Source: Rhodococcus zopfii NBRC 100606 = JCM 9919 (GTDB taxonomy: Bacteria > Actinomycetota > Actinomycetes > Mycobacteriales > Mycobacteriaceae). Taken from it: a DNA stretch of 64,000 nt. The stretch's first letter is position 1. Every line of letters begins with the position of its first letter. Where the stretch lies: assembly GCF_001895025.1 (NCBI RefSeq), contig NZ_BCXI01000038.1:1-64000 (forward strand), given 5' to 3'. Shown in pieces: positions 26,248 through 34,864 of this stretch. Made by a program: the position numbers and the translations under genes. Below the pieces are notes generated by a model. It saw nothing but the letters and a program-made list of their open reading frames with translations, did no database searches and had not been told where the DNA came from.

Positions 26248-26808
26248 TCACCCCCAGGTGATGCGGCTGGCTCCGTTCTCGATCGCCCAGACCGCAAGGT
26301 CGTGCAGCTGAGTGAGCCGACGACCGTCGTAGCCCTCGGCGCGGCCGCAGTCGATCATCCGTGGCCCGATCGCGCGCGTCGGTACACCAGCGGACGCGGG
26401 CGCAGTCAGCGCAAGGAGTGTGCGTCCGAGGAACTGCTCGCACGACTCCTCACCCCACAGATCGTCCTCACCAGCGATCGGCAGCTCGCCGCCGTCGCCC
26501 GCGCGGGCGACGTCGCCCGCGCCGAGCCCCGGGAGCAGACCGAGCAACCGCAGCAGGTGACGTGCGTTCGCGTTCGACGCATTCACCGACGGAATCTCCT
26601 GGTCGCCGTGCACCGGCTCGACCATGTACGCCCCGTAGGCGCGAACAGTCTCGGGATCGGTGCAGCCGGGCAGCGGCTCACGGGTGGCCTTGAGCTCGGC
26701 AACGCGGGCGTACGCGGCCTCACGGGTGGCGTGCCGCTCCCGGCCATCTTCACCGTCGGTGACGTCGAAGCCGGTGGGCTCGATCTCGGGGGTGAAGGTG
26801 ACCGACAT
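26248..26808 (-). CDS. Conserved plasmid-type hypothetical protein
   Basis: The 186-residue protein starts at ATG 26808 after a perfect AGGAGG site. It begins MSVTFTPEIEPTGFDVTDGEDGRERHATREAAYARV. Its last 35 residues, RMIDCGRAEGYDGRRLTQLHDLAVWAIENGASRITWG, follow a pattern (GY...RL..L..LA..A...G..I.WG) that I associate with short proteins of actinobacterial plasmids and phages of unknown function. The middle segment NASNANARHLLRLLG may be an Asn-rich helix. No catalytic motif is visible. Confidence 0.65.
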   Translation of the reverse strand: MSVTFTPEIEPTGFDVTDGEDGRERHATREAAYARVAELKATREPLPGCTDPETVRAYGAYMVEPVHGDQEIPSVNASNANARHLLRLLGLLPGLGAGDVARAGDGGELPIAGEDDLWGEESCEQFLGRTLLALTAPASAGVPTRAIGPRMIDCGRAEGYDGRRLTQLHDLAVWAIENGASRITWG

Positions 26809-27023
26809 GCTGCCTCCTGAAGACCGGTGGTTCGGCGATTCCGAACCGGTGCAACCACTCTCGCTCTGACGCTCGGTGGGTGTTGCACATCAGGACAGTT
26901 GGCTCGAAAAGACAGAGCGCAAGGCGTAATCGATCGGAGATCGCGGCTGACCAGACAGTACGAATCGGCCGGTGCGCCTGCCATAGACTCCGAGCCGTGA
27001 GTATTGACCTGGAGGATTTGTCC

Positions 27024-27500
27024 GTGCCTGAAATCTTGAAGGTGTGGACCGGAGCAATGGACGAGCTCCAGAAGCGCAACGTGATCCGAACCGCCAACAA
27101 TCCGATCGGTGGTCTCGCGGAAGCCATCGTCTTCGAGCACTTCGGCGGCGAGCGAGGATCGTTCAACCAGAAGGCTTGGGACATCCGCACCGAGGCCGGC
27201 GAACGGATCCAGGTGAAGGCTCTTCGTCGTGCGGGTGAGCGGCAGCGTCGCAACCTCGGTGCGATCCGCGACAGCGACTATGACTCGGTCGTCGTCGTGA
27301 TGTTCAACGCCGCCTTCGAGCTGACCAACGCTGTCAAGTTTCCCCGTGAACTCGTTGAAGAGACCTTCCAAGTCCGTGCCCACGTCAACGGGCGCATCGT
27401 GCGGCTGTCCGACACGTTTCTTCGGCATCCGCAGGTCGAAACTCTTGACTTGAGCGCGGCTTACGAGCGGATCAGCAACCCCGACGCGGTGGTGCTCTGA
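27024..27500 (+). CDS. PD-(D/E)XK-type protein, DUF6998-like
   Basis: The GTG at 27024 with GGAGG at 27012-27016 gives 158 residues (VPEILKVWTGAMDELQKRNVIRTANNPIGGLAEAIVFEHFGG); a GTG at 26997 is an alternative. The segment NQKAWDIRTEAGERIQVKALRRAGERQRR has the D-x(n)-Q-V-K layout of PD-(D/E)XK nucleases, with D near residue 54 and QVK near 64-66. The NNPIGGLAE motif is typical of the DUF6998-type family often found near restriction or defence genes. It could be a nuclease, but no methylase or partner is adjacent. Confidence 0.65.
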   Translation: MPEILKVWTGAMDELQKRNVIRTANNPIGGLAEAIVFEHFGGERGSFNQKAWDIRTEAGERIQVKALRRAGERQRRNLGAIRDSDYDSVVVVMFNAAFELTNAVKFPRELVEETFQVRAHVNGRIVRLSDTFLRHPQVETLDLSAAYERISNPDAVVL

Positions 27501-27597
27501 TCCCACGCGCCGGTGACGGATAGGGGCGCGGCGCGGCTCGCTGACCCAGTAATGGGGGTGATCAGCGAGCCGTCCCGATCCTTGTTCGTTGGCCGGT

Positions 27598-28034
27598 TCA
27601 CCCGACCCCGAACCCCACGATCTTCGGTAAAGCAACGTCGTCTGTGCGGGCGACGAGCCGCACCCCGTCCCGGCGCACCGGGGAGCCTTCCGCGTAGTAC
27701 GTCAGCACCTGCGCGGCCAGCGCCCGGGTCGCCTCGTCACGAGTACGGGTTCTCATGCGGCGCAGCCGAATGTCTGCGTCGAACACGACAGTGGTGTCGT
27801 GCACCGACACCCGCCCCTCGCCGATCGCCGGTACGCCGCCATGTTCGAAGCCCACGCGTACCCGACGACCTGCTCGAGGTACGCCACCGCATACTCGTCG
27901 GGCTCGTCATCGAAGATCACCCCGAACCGGGTGTAGCCGTCGAAGTCGACGTCCGATGCGCTGAGCGGGCGCAACACTGCGCCACCCCGCCAGGACGGGA
28001 GCTGTTGCCGCATGTTCGGCCGGAGGACGGTCAT
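27598..28034 (-). pseudogene. Hypothetical protein gene coupled to the AAA+ gene, probably frameshifted
   Basis: ATG 28034 overlaps the stop of the upstream AAA+ gene (ATGA). The frame reads TVLRPNMRQQLPSWRGGAVLRPLSASDVDFDGYTRFGVIFDDEPDEYAVAYLEQVVGYAWASNM. It then degrades, while another frame from about 27830 reads GRVSVHDTTVVFDADIRLRRMRTRTRDEATRALAAQVLTYYAEG to 27598. One indel near 27840 would fuse them into a protein of about 145 residues. Two overlapping genes are the alternative. The coupling suggests that the product works with the MoxR-like ATPase. No family is recognised. Confidence 0.5.
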
Positions 28035-29332
28035 GCGCGGCCACCGAGCGCGAGTGGCTGCACACCCATCCCGTAGACGTCATTGATCGCCTCCTGCACC
28101 CAGTCGACGCTGTCGGGATCCGTGCAGGCCGTGAGCATCGTCGCGAGCGCAACCTCCAATCCGAGGCCAGCATCGAGGACCTTCTGCGTGACCAGCAAGT
28201 CCGCGATCTGCGGCACCCAGCAACCGAGGCCACCGTCGCTCGTCTCCTCGGCGTTACGGGTGCGCAGATTGCGGGCGACCTTGATCAGCTTCGGGTCGAC
28301 CCCGGCTGCCTCCGCGGCCGTGAAGTCCGCAGCAACCTCGATCGCGATAGGGAACCGCCGCTTGATCGCGTCATCGAGCGGGCGAACACCCTGGCCGTAC
28401 TCGTTGTAGCCGATGACCATCCAGAACCCGTCAGCGGCGACGACGGGCTCAGACCCCGGCAGATCGTCGATGTTCAGGGTGCGGCGCCCGTCGGCCACCG
28501 ACATGAGCACGGCCATGGTCTCGGACGGCACGCGGGAGGCCTCGTCGAGGAAGAACACCTTGCCTTCGCGCATCGCCCGGGTCAGCGGACCGTCCCGCCA
28601 TTCGAACCCGCCGTCGGGCAGCGGGAGGTACTGGCCGACGAAGTGCGAGACGTTGGTGTCACCGTGGCCCTGCATCACGACCAGATCGGTGCCGAACGCG
28701 CCGTAGGGAACGGTGGACTTGCCGCCGCCGGCGGGGCCGTGCAGGCGCACGAACAGGTCGGGCGAGTTGGCGCGCAGGTGCCGCATGAGGGCGACGTCGG
28801 TATGCCCGGCGACCTGGCGCGGATACATCGTGTGCCCGTTCGGCAGCACGATCCCGTTGCGCTCGCTGGGATCAACGGTCAGGCCGGTCACCCGGGACGC
28901 CGACGGCGCCGCGGTGGCAGCGGACGCCGATGCCGGCACGGGGGAGAGAGTCTGAGCGACCACGGCCTCGACGGTCGAGACATCAGCCGACAGCACAGCG
29001 TTCTCACCCCGAGCGACGGCGACCAGCTCGGCGGGGTCGATCTCACCGGTCGCTGCGACGTCGAACGCGACCGGGCCGGCAAGCACCGTGCCGTAGCTGC
29101 CCTTCGAGCACTTCTTCGTCCACACATCCGCCATCGCAGCGACCGCGGTGTCGACCGAGGCATACTGCTTGTTGGACTGAACGCGCATCCGGTTGCCAAC
29201 CCAGTTGGCGAAGCCCCCGGAGGCGGTGGCGAATCGGAACGACGAGCCGTCGCGGTACACGAATGCCGCATACACCTTCTGCTCCGGGCTATTCGAATCC
29301 TGGACGGCGAATCCGGCGACGGTCGTGGTCAT
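28031..29332 (-). CDS. MoxR/CobS-type AAA+ ATPase with WGR-like N-terminus
   Basis: The 433-residue protein starts at ATG 29332 after an AGGAGA site. Residues 15-80 look like a WGR-type domain (KVYAAFVYRDGSSFRFATASGGFANWVGNRMR). The AAA+ core has Walker A GPAGGGKST (199-207), Walker B VFFLDEASR (259-267), a sensor Asn in MVIGYNEYGQG (310), and the arginine-finger region DDAIKRRF (325-326). MoxR-type ATPases remodel proteins together with VWA-domain partners. A metalloprotease-VWA protein lies 3.4 kb away at 32729. No other ATPase gene is nearby. Confidence 0.8.
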   Translation of the reverse strand: MTTTVAGFAVQDSNSPEQKVYAAFVYRDGSSFRFATASGGFANWVGNRMRVQSNKQYASVDTAVAAMADVWTKKCSKGSYGTVLAGPVAFDVAATGEIDPAELVAVARGENAVLSADVSTVEAVVAQTLSPVPASASAATAAPSASRVTGLTVDPSERNGIVLPNGHTMYPRQVAGHTDVALMRHLRANSPDLFVRLHGPAGGGKSTVPYGAFGTDLVVMQGHGDTNVSHFVGQYLPLPDGGFEWRDGPLTRAMREGKVFFLDEASRVPSETMAVLMSVADGRRTLNIDDLPGSEPVVAADGFWMVIGYNEYGQGVRPLDDAIKRRFPIAIEVAADFTAAEAAGVDPKLIKVARNLRTRNAEETSDGGLGCWVPQIADLLVTQKVLDAGLGLEVALATMLTACTDPDSVDWVQEAINDVYGMGVQPLALGGRA

Positions 29333-29628
29333 GGCGTGCTTCTCCTGGTGGTGTGGTCGTGATCGGTGTGCCACCAACGTATGAACCGCCATGCCATGGT
29401 GTTTCAGACCTCGAAGGGCGGCGTGATCGGGCTGCGCCGGCACAGTCTGGATGCTCACCGCGCCCCTCGCTCAGGCACTCCCACGCGCGCATTCCCACGT
29501 TGTAGGCGTGCTGTCCGTGGCTCGGGGATGGTCAGCGCCGGAATCGGGATTAGCGGTGCTGCAACATCTTCCGTGTGAGTTCGTAGCGTCGGCAGCGTTC
29601 ACGATCGCGAGATGACGAGGAGCAGGGG

Positions 29629-30075
29629 ATGCACTACACCGATCTCAAAGGCGCACCCGCCGCAGGCGAACTCTGGTCGCCCGGCCCGAAGATGCACACC
29701 GTGTGGGTCCTCACCGCCGACGAGCCGACTGTCGTCGACACCCGCACCATGACCGAGATGCGCTACCTGGCCCCCGAGCTGGGCGTCCCGCATTCGAAGA
29801 GTGCCGTCGCCGCCGCGCGGAAGGTCCTCAAGGACTGCCCCGCCTCCGGATACCCGCGGACCCTCGAGCCTCGCGATGCGGCGGAGGCTGCGGCTGTCGG
29901 CCACGCCCGCACCGTCATCGCCGAACGGCAGGCATTCGACAACGACTGGCACCAGCGGCAGATCCGCCGTGGTCAGCGCGCCCCACTGAGCAAGAAGGTA
30001 TGGGCGGACCTGTTCGCAGCGCACGTCGCCGAGTTCACCGTCGACAGCCCGGACCTGTTCGCGGCCGCCGCCTGA
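29629..30075 (+). CDS. Hypothetical protein
   Basis: The 148-residue protein starts at ATG 29629 after an AGGAGCAGGGG site. It begins HYTDLKGAPAAGELWSPGPKMHTVWVLTADEPTVVDTRTM and then turns strongly helical (SAVAAARKVLKDCPASGY, EAAAVGHARTVIAERQAFDNDWHQRQIRRG). It is not recognised. A strong hairpin follows its stop. The 29333-29628 stretch upstream holds the divergent promoters of this gene and the AAA+ gene. Confidence 0.6.
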   Translation: MHYTDLKGAPAAGELWSPGPKMHTVWVLTADEPTVVDTRTMTEMRYLAPELGVPHSKSAVAAARKVLKDCPASGYPRTLEPRDAAEAAAVGHARTVIAERQAFDNDWHQRQIRRGQRAPLSKKVWADLFAAHVAEFTVDSPDLFAAAA

Positions 30076-30463
30076 GCTGATCAACGAACGCCTCCGACCC
30101 GCGTGGTCGGAGGCGTTCGTTGTTGGACGCGATCAGGTGCAGCGACTGACGACGTCCGCGTACGCGCACAGGTAGGAAGCAGGTGGGAGAAGCCGGACCG
30201 TAGAAGACCTCGGTCTCCCCGGTGCAGCCCTTCAGGTCGACTACGGACAGCTGCTTCCCGAGGTCGGCGGCATGGCGCTTCACCCGGGCCTCGGCATCGT
30301 CCAGGTCGGCGCTGCGCTGGCCGGCGCGGCGCACCGTCGAGAGCCGTACCTCGGACACTCAGCTGTTCGTGATCTCCCACCCGCGCACGTCGAGGTAGTT
30401 GCGACCAACCTGGATGATCCGTGCGTCATCGGAGTGTGCTGCCGCTGTCCGCCCGACCTTGAC
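30035..30463 (-). pseudogene. GIY-YIG-type nuclease gene, 3' part (interrupted)
   Basis: This is the downstream half of a gene split by the TnpB element. The frame starts at the insertion site with VKVGRTAAAHSDDARIIQVGRNYLDVRGWEITNS, meets a TGA (30359-30361), and continues in the same frame as VSEVRLSTVRRAGQRSADLDDAEARVKRHAADLGKQL. If the TGA was once TGG, the protein read straight through. The KVGRT motif is the Lys-Val-Gly-Arg signature that follows the GIY strand in actinobacterial GIY-YIG/T5orf172-type proteins. The frame runs to 30035, through the terminator, so its true end is uncertain. Confidence 0.6.
30082..30122. terminator. Strong intrinsic terminator hairpin
   Basis: CAACGAACGCCTCCGACC and its exact complement GGTCGGAGGCGTTCGTTG form an 18-bp stem with a 5-nt loop, 7 bases after the stop at 30075. 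It lies between convergent genes, so it may stop transcription from both sides, although no long U-tract follows. Confidence 0.8.
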
Positions 30464-31791
30464 CTGCTGGTTCTTCGGCGCTATCCCAGTCGTTCACGGC
30501 CGGGATAGCAATCCCTCGATATTGGTGTCGGTGGGTGCCAGTACGTTGCGGGCGTGCAGCTCCGATACCAGTATCGCGTCTATCCGACGCCCGGGCAGCA
30601 GGACATGCTGGCCCGGTCGTTTGGGTGTGCGCGGGTGGTGTTCAACGACGCGCTGCGCGCCCGCCAGGATGCACACAAGGCTGGGGTGAAGCTCTCGGAC
30701 ACCGAGGTGCAGAAGCAGGTGGTCACCGACGCGAAGAAGACCCCGCAGCGGGCGTGGCTCACCGAAGTCGCCTCGGTGGTGCTGGTGCAGGCCACCCAGG
30801 ACGCGCGACGCGCCTACCGGAACTGGTTCGACTCGATGTCGGGGAAGCGGAAGGGCCGCAGGATCGGGGCGCCACGGTTCCGCTCCCGCAAGGATACCCG
30901 GCAGGCGATCCGGCTCACCCGCAACGGGTTCTCGCTGCGTTCGAACGGGAAGTTGTATGTGGCGAAGGTCGGCGAACTCGAAGTTGCGTGGTCGCGGGAT
31001 CTGCCGTCGGAGCCGTCGAGCGTGTCGATCATCAAGGACACCGCGGGCCGGTACTTCGCGTCGTTCGTGGTCGAGACGGCCGACGAGCCGCTGCCGGAGT
31101 GCGATGCGGAGGTGGGGATCGACCTCGGGCTCACTACGTTTGCGGTGCTCTCGGACGGGAAGGTCATCGAGTCCCCGAAGTTTTCCGCCGCGCCGAACGC
31201 AAACTCCGCAAGGCGCAGCAATCCCTGTCCCGCAAGGACAAGAGCAGCAGAAATCGGGCCAAGGCCCGGATCAAGGTGGCCAAGGCGCACGCGAAGGTGG
31301 CCGATGCCCGCAAGGATTGGGCGCACAAGCAGTCCACGGCGATCATCCGCGAGAACCAAGCGGTGTTCGTCGAGGACTTGTGTGTCGCAGGGTTAGCACG
31401 GACCCGGTTGGCGAAGTCGGTCCAGGATGCCGGGTGGGGCATGTTCACCCGGATGCTGGAGGAGAAGGCTGCCCGGTACGGGCGCGTTTTCGTGAAGGCG
31501 GACCGCTGGTTCCCGTCGTCCCAGATGTGCTCGACGTGCGGGCGGGTCGACGGACCGAAACCACTATCGGTGCGGGAGTGGACCTGCCCGTGCGGTGCGG
31601 TCCACGATCGCGATCTCAATGCTGCGAAGAACATCCACGCCGCAGGACGTGCGGAGTGGTTAAACGCCTGCGGAGGGACCGTAAGTCCTTCCGTCTAACG
31701 GAAGGCGAGTCCCAGTGAAACAGGAACCCACTGGAGTGGCGCGTAGCGCTGCAGGAGGAATCTCGGTCGTTCACGGCAGGGAGGACGTCAA
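30464..31791 (+). mobile_element. IS200/IS605-type element carrying only tnpB
   Basis: The left end follows a TTGAC target (30459-30463) and contains a hairpin with arms GCTATCCC and GGGATAGC (30481-30508). The right end contains a related imperfect hairpin around GTCGTTCACGGC and ends in TCAA (31788-31791), the right cleavage tetranucleotide known for this family. GTCGTTCACGGC is shared by both ends. Precise removal of 30464-31791 rejoins the flanks in frame as EFSSGW-VKVGRT, restoring one gene on the minus strand, which strongly supports the borders. No TnpA transposase is present. Confidence 0.88.
30554..31698 (+). pseudogene. tnpB: RNA-guided nuclease TnpB, frameshifted
   Basis: The first frame (from 30554) gives MQLRYQYRVYPTPGQQDMLARSFGCARVVFNDAL and the first RuvC motif VGIDLGLTTFAVLSDG, then derails near 31188. 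The second frame continues with FRRAERKLRKAQQSLSRKDKSSRNR, the RuvC Glu in AVFVEDLCVAGLART, the zinc finger CSTCGRVDG..WTCPCGAVHD, and the last RuvC Asp in HDRDLNAAKNIHAAG. All three catalytic acidic residues and the zinc finger are present, but split by one indel in a T-run (GTTTTCC). TnpB uses an RNA made from the 3' end of the element (about 31600-31791) to guide DNA cleavage. The copy is probably inactive unless the indel is a sequencing error. Confidence 0.88.
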
Positions 31792-31988
31792 CCATCCCGA
31801 ACTGAATTCGAGGACGTACAGCAAACCGCTGTCCGCGCGCCGAGTCCGAGGACCTTCCGAAGGCTTGATCTCGCTGAACTGAACATCGTTGATGTCGACC
31901 ACGAGGAACCCTGAACCCCCGCGATCGCCGCGTCGAGACCCCCCAACGCCGCCCGATCGATGTGAAACACGCTCGCAGGCAACGCCAT
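31792..31988 (-). pseudogene. GIY-YIG-type nuclease gene, 5' part (interrupted)
   Basis: ATG 31988 starts MALPASVFHIDRAALGGLDAAIAGVQG. A one-base shift then gives FLVVDINDVQFSEIKPSEGPRTRRADSGLLYVLEFSSGW, which ends exactly at the TnpB element. GLLYVLEFSSGWVKVGRT, rebuilt across the insertion, is a GIY-YIG-type strand-turn-strand core. The gene therefore carries an insertion, a frameshift and probably a nonsense codon. Confidence 0.6.
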
Positions 31989-32032
31989 AACGTCATTCCC
32001 ATCAGCCGGACGACACATCCACGGAGGAATTG

Positions 32033-32443
32033 ATGAGCAGTGCAGGAGCCATCGACCAGCTCGAGGTCATCCACGCTTACATCCGCGCCGACGCGATCGC
32101 AGACGGTGTTCTGCACGATGTCACCGAGCTTGCCGCGCAGCAGGGCATGCGGTACCCGGTCGCGATTGCGACCCACGCGTGGGATGCTGCCGTGGCCTGG
32201 GACGAGGAGCACGGGGCGATGCAGGACGAGACGGGCCGCCAGTGGGACGTCCTGACGATGGCTGCCGTGGCATTGCGTCGCGCTAGTCGGCTCCGCCTGA
32301 CGGGCCTGCAGGAGTTCACCGTGTACGTCGTTCCGAACCGTCTCGGTGCCGACGAGCCCGAGCCGGTCACTCTCGGAATCTCCGTCGGCCCAGGCGACAA
32401 CTACGAGCCGGCGCTGACGATCACGTCATCCGCGGACCTCTGA
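32033..32443 (+). CDS. DUF6573-like protein
   Basis: The 136-residue protein starts at ATG 32033 after GGAGGAATTG. It reads QLEVIHAYIRADAIADGVLHDVTELAAQQGMRYPVAIATHAWDAAVAW and then DETGRQWDVLTMAAVALRRA. This matches the DUF6573 pattern (VIHAYTRAQAIxDGVLVDVT..A...GFRYPVAVT..VW..CV.W) found on plasmids and in phages. No enzymatic motif is evident; the family's function is unknown. Confidence 0.8.
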   Translation: MSSAGAIDQLEVIHAYIRADAIADGVLHDVTELAAQQGMRYPVAIATHAWDAAVAWDEEHGAMQDETGRQWDVLTMAAVALRRASRLRLTGLQEFTVYVVPNRLGADEPEPVTLGISVGPGDNYEPALTITSSADL

Positions 32444-32728
32444 CGCGGTTGTCGGTATCCCTTCGTCCACTGCCCCGGAACGGTCCGACGTTCCGGGGCG
32501 GTGGCGACACGAGAACAAACGGGGGAGCGACACCCTGCGTCCGCGATGAGGTGCCGGCAGTGGCTCCGCCCGCTGCGGGCGGCTGTCCTCCCTGTGTTGG
32601 CTCCTCCGCTGCCGCATGCCTGAGACGAGAGCCGCCGGCCTGCTCCCGGAGCGCTCGCCTGCAACTCCGTAGGACCGGCGTCGAGACGATCGGTGAAATC
32701 ACAACCCCACGACCGCCAGGAGCACCGA

Positions 32729-34426
32729 ATGCCCGCCACCGCCACTGCCACTGCCACCCGCGCCGCGTGGGAGAGCCCCTCCCATCCGCAGTGGCGGCAG
32801 CTCGGCTCTCGGCTGACGGACTGGGTAGACACGCTTACCCCGCGCCGCGACGTCCTCGTTTCGGTGCTCCCGCACCATCCGGGCAGTGGCCAGCCCGCGG
32901 GTGTGTTCAACCACCGCACAGCTCGCATCACCCTCGACGCCACCCAAGCGATGCCCGGGCGGCCGGACCCTGACCGGATCGATCTGCGCGACGAGCGGGA
33001 CCGCGCGCGATTCCCGGTTCTGACCGGCGTCCTCGCTCACGAGGCAGGCCACGCCACCCACACCAGCCGTCGCTACGGTCTGAGCGGGGCTGTCGCGGAG
33101 TGGGCGGCGCTGCTCGAGGAGCCGCGTATGGAGGGCCGGGTGGCCGCAGGCAATCCCCAGGCCCGCCGATGGTTGCAGGCCTCGGCGCTGCACCTGCTCG
33201 GGCAGGTCGACCCCACGAGCACGGATCATGCAGCCCGCACTCTGGTTCTGCTCGGTGGCCGCGTTCTGGCCGGCGTGCTCGAGGGGGAATCGTTGCCGGA
33301 CCTGGACGCCGTGCTGGCGCCGTGGCTGACCGCGGAGCAGATCGCGGTGATCGCCGAGCAGACCGACCGCGCGGTCGCCGCGGTCGACGGCGATACAGCG
33401 ACGATTACTGCCGCGGCCGAGAAGATCGCCTCGCTGTTCGGGGACGACGCCGCGGAGGGTGAGGGCACCGACGACGGCGACGACGACTGCGGTGCGCACC
33501 ACGGCGCACCCGGGGACGGACCGCTCGCGGCTGCGCTGACTGCTGTCGCTGTCGCCGCCGCTCGGGGGTTGCGTGCGGCGGCCGGAATCGTCGATCCATC
33601 CCCCGCTGCTGTGGCTGCCCGCGCAGCGCGTCAGGCCCACACTGCGCAGGCCGTCGAGGACCAGCGCGCCGCCCGTCAGGGGCTGCACGAGTCTCGTCGC
33701 CGCCGACCGACTGCTGACGATCACAAGCACGCGAAGGTCCTGACACGGAGTCTCGAGTCGGCGGCGTTGCGCGCTGTCGATGTGACCCGCACACCGTCGT
33801 CGACCCCACCGGGGCGTCTGCGAACCTCACAGCTGGTGCGGCGGCAGGGGCAGATTCATGCTCGGGTGCGACCGACCGCGACCCCCTGGGAGAACACCCG
33901 CCGGCGGACTGTCGACACCCCGAGCCTGGTCGTGGGGGTCGCGCTCGACATTTCCGGGTCGATGGAGCCGTTCGCTGCGCCCGCGGCGGTGGCGGCATGG
34001 GCGCTGGCCAGGGCTGTGCGGCAGGTCGGCGGCAAGGCCGCGACGGTGACCTGGAATCACACCGCGGCGATGCTGCCGGTCACCGCTGTGAGCGGATCGG
34101 TCCCTGTTCCGTCGATCGGCGGCGGGTCCACCGGCTTGCCGGCCGCGATGCGCGTCCTCGACCGCGAGCTCGCCCTCAGTCGCGATCAGGGCGCTCGGAT
34201 GGTCGTGGTGGTCACTGACGGCGACCTTCCGAACGACGCCGTGGTGCGTGAGGAGGCGGAGGGGCTTATCGCTGCTGGTGTGCGGATCTTGTGGCTTGTG
34301 ACCGAGGACGGTGGGATGACGCCACCTACGGGGGCGGAGGTCGCCGTGATCGAGGACCCGAGTCGCATCGGGCAGCTCATCGGTGCTGCGGCGGTGACTG
34401 CGTTGAGGTCCGAGAATCGCAGGTAG
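32729..34426 (+). CDS. HExxH metallopeptidase-VWA fusion protein
   Basis: The 565-residue protein starts at ATG 32729 after AGGAG. The N-terminal part has FPVLTGVLAHEAGHATHTSR with the zinc motif H104-E105-x-x-H108 and a following LLEEPRMEGRV (Glu 130/131) as a likely third ligand. The C-terminal domain is a von Willebrand factor A domain with a full MIDAS: VGVALDISGSMEP (407-412), SIGGGSTGLPAAM, and MVVVVTDGDLPND. The middle region is acidic and low-complexity. VWA proteins with MoxR ATPases form metal-insertion or chaperone pairs; the likely partner is at 28031-29332. An intrinsic terminator follows directly. Confidence 0.8.
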   Translation: MPATATATATRAAWESPSHPQWRQLGSRLTDWVDTLTPRRDVLVSVLPHHPGSGQPAGVFNHRTARITLDATQAMPGRPDPDRIDLRDERDRARFPVLTGVLAHEAGHATHTSRRYGLSGAVAEWAALLEEPRMEGRVAAGNPQARRWLQASALHLLGQVDPTSTDHAARTLVLLGGRVLAGVLEGESLPDLDAVLAPWLTAEQIAVIAEQTDRAVAAVDGDTATITAAAEKIASLFGDDAAEGEGTDDGDDDCGAHHGAPGDGPLAAALTAVAVAAARGLRAAAGIVDPSPAAVAARAARQAHTAQAVEDQRAARQGLHESRRRRPTADDHKHAKVLTRSLESAALRAVDVTRTPSSTPPGRLRTSQLVRRQGQIHARVRPTATPWENTRRRTVDTPSLVVGVALDISGSMEPFAAPAAVAAWALARAVRQVGGKAATVTWNHTAAMLPVTAVSGSVPVPSIGGGSTGLPAAMRVLDRELALSRDQGARMVVVVTDGDLPNDAVVREEAEGLIAAGVRILWLVTEDGGMTPPTGAEVAVIEDPSRIGQLIGAAAVTALRSENRR

Positions 34427-34435
34427 TGGAAATAG

Positions 34436-34465
34436 CTCAGCCCCCACCGTGTGGTGGGGGCTGAG
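34436..34465 (+). terminator. Intrinsic terminator after the VWA gene
   Basis: CTCAGCCCCCACC and GGTGGGGGCTGAG form a perfect 13-bp stem with a GTGT loop, followed by GCTCTTT. It begins 9 bases after the stop codon at 34426. The rest of 34466-34864 holds no gene; it contains a palindrome and an AT-richer promoter-like stretch. Confidence 0.88.
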
Positions 34466-34631
34466 GCTCTTTACGACTCGCGCCAGCATGAGCATCAGCG
34501 GCACGTACGGCATGTTTCGGCCGACCCGGCAAGCCGGGGTCTGTATGTGTGCGGCCCCGTAGGGGCGCGGGAACAGTATGACACGAAGTGTTGCTTGTGT
34601 GAAAGTCAAAAATCGCTTGTGTATCGCTTTT

Positions 34632-34645
34632 GAGTACAAGTACTC
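34632..34645. promoter_or_regulatory. Palindromic operator candidate
   Basis: GAGTACAAGTACTC is a perfect inverted repeat (6-bp arms, 2-bp centre) in an AT-richer stretch between the terminator and the ImmA/IrrE-type gene. In systems with an Xre regulator and an IrrE-like peptidase, such palindromes are usual binding sites for the regulator. The link to the regulators at 37953-39049 is inference. Confidence 0.5.
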
Positions 34646-34864
34646 ACTGAAGATCGGAGATAGTGCCAGTTCACAAGATGGATGGGTCGGTCAGTGGAAG
34701 ATGATCGAAAAGCCAATTATTGCCTTTATATGCTGCCTGAATGACTGCGAGATGACGCTCAGGTGGGGGACATGGGGAGGGTAGGTGGGGCGCCGGGAGG
34801 CGCCCGCCCGTATGGTTGGTGCGCTGAAAAAGCTGCACCAGGGGGGAACGTGCACGGAGGTGTC

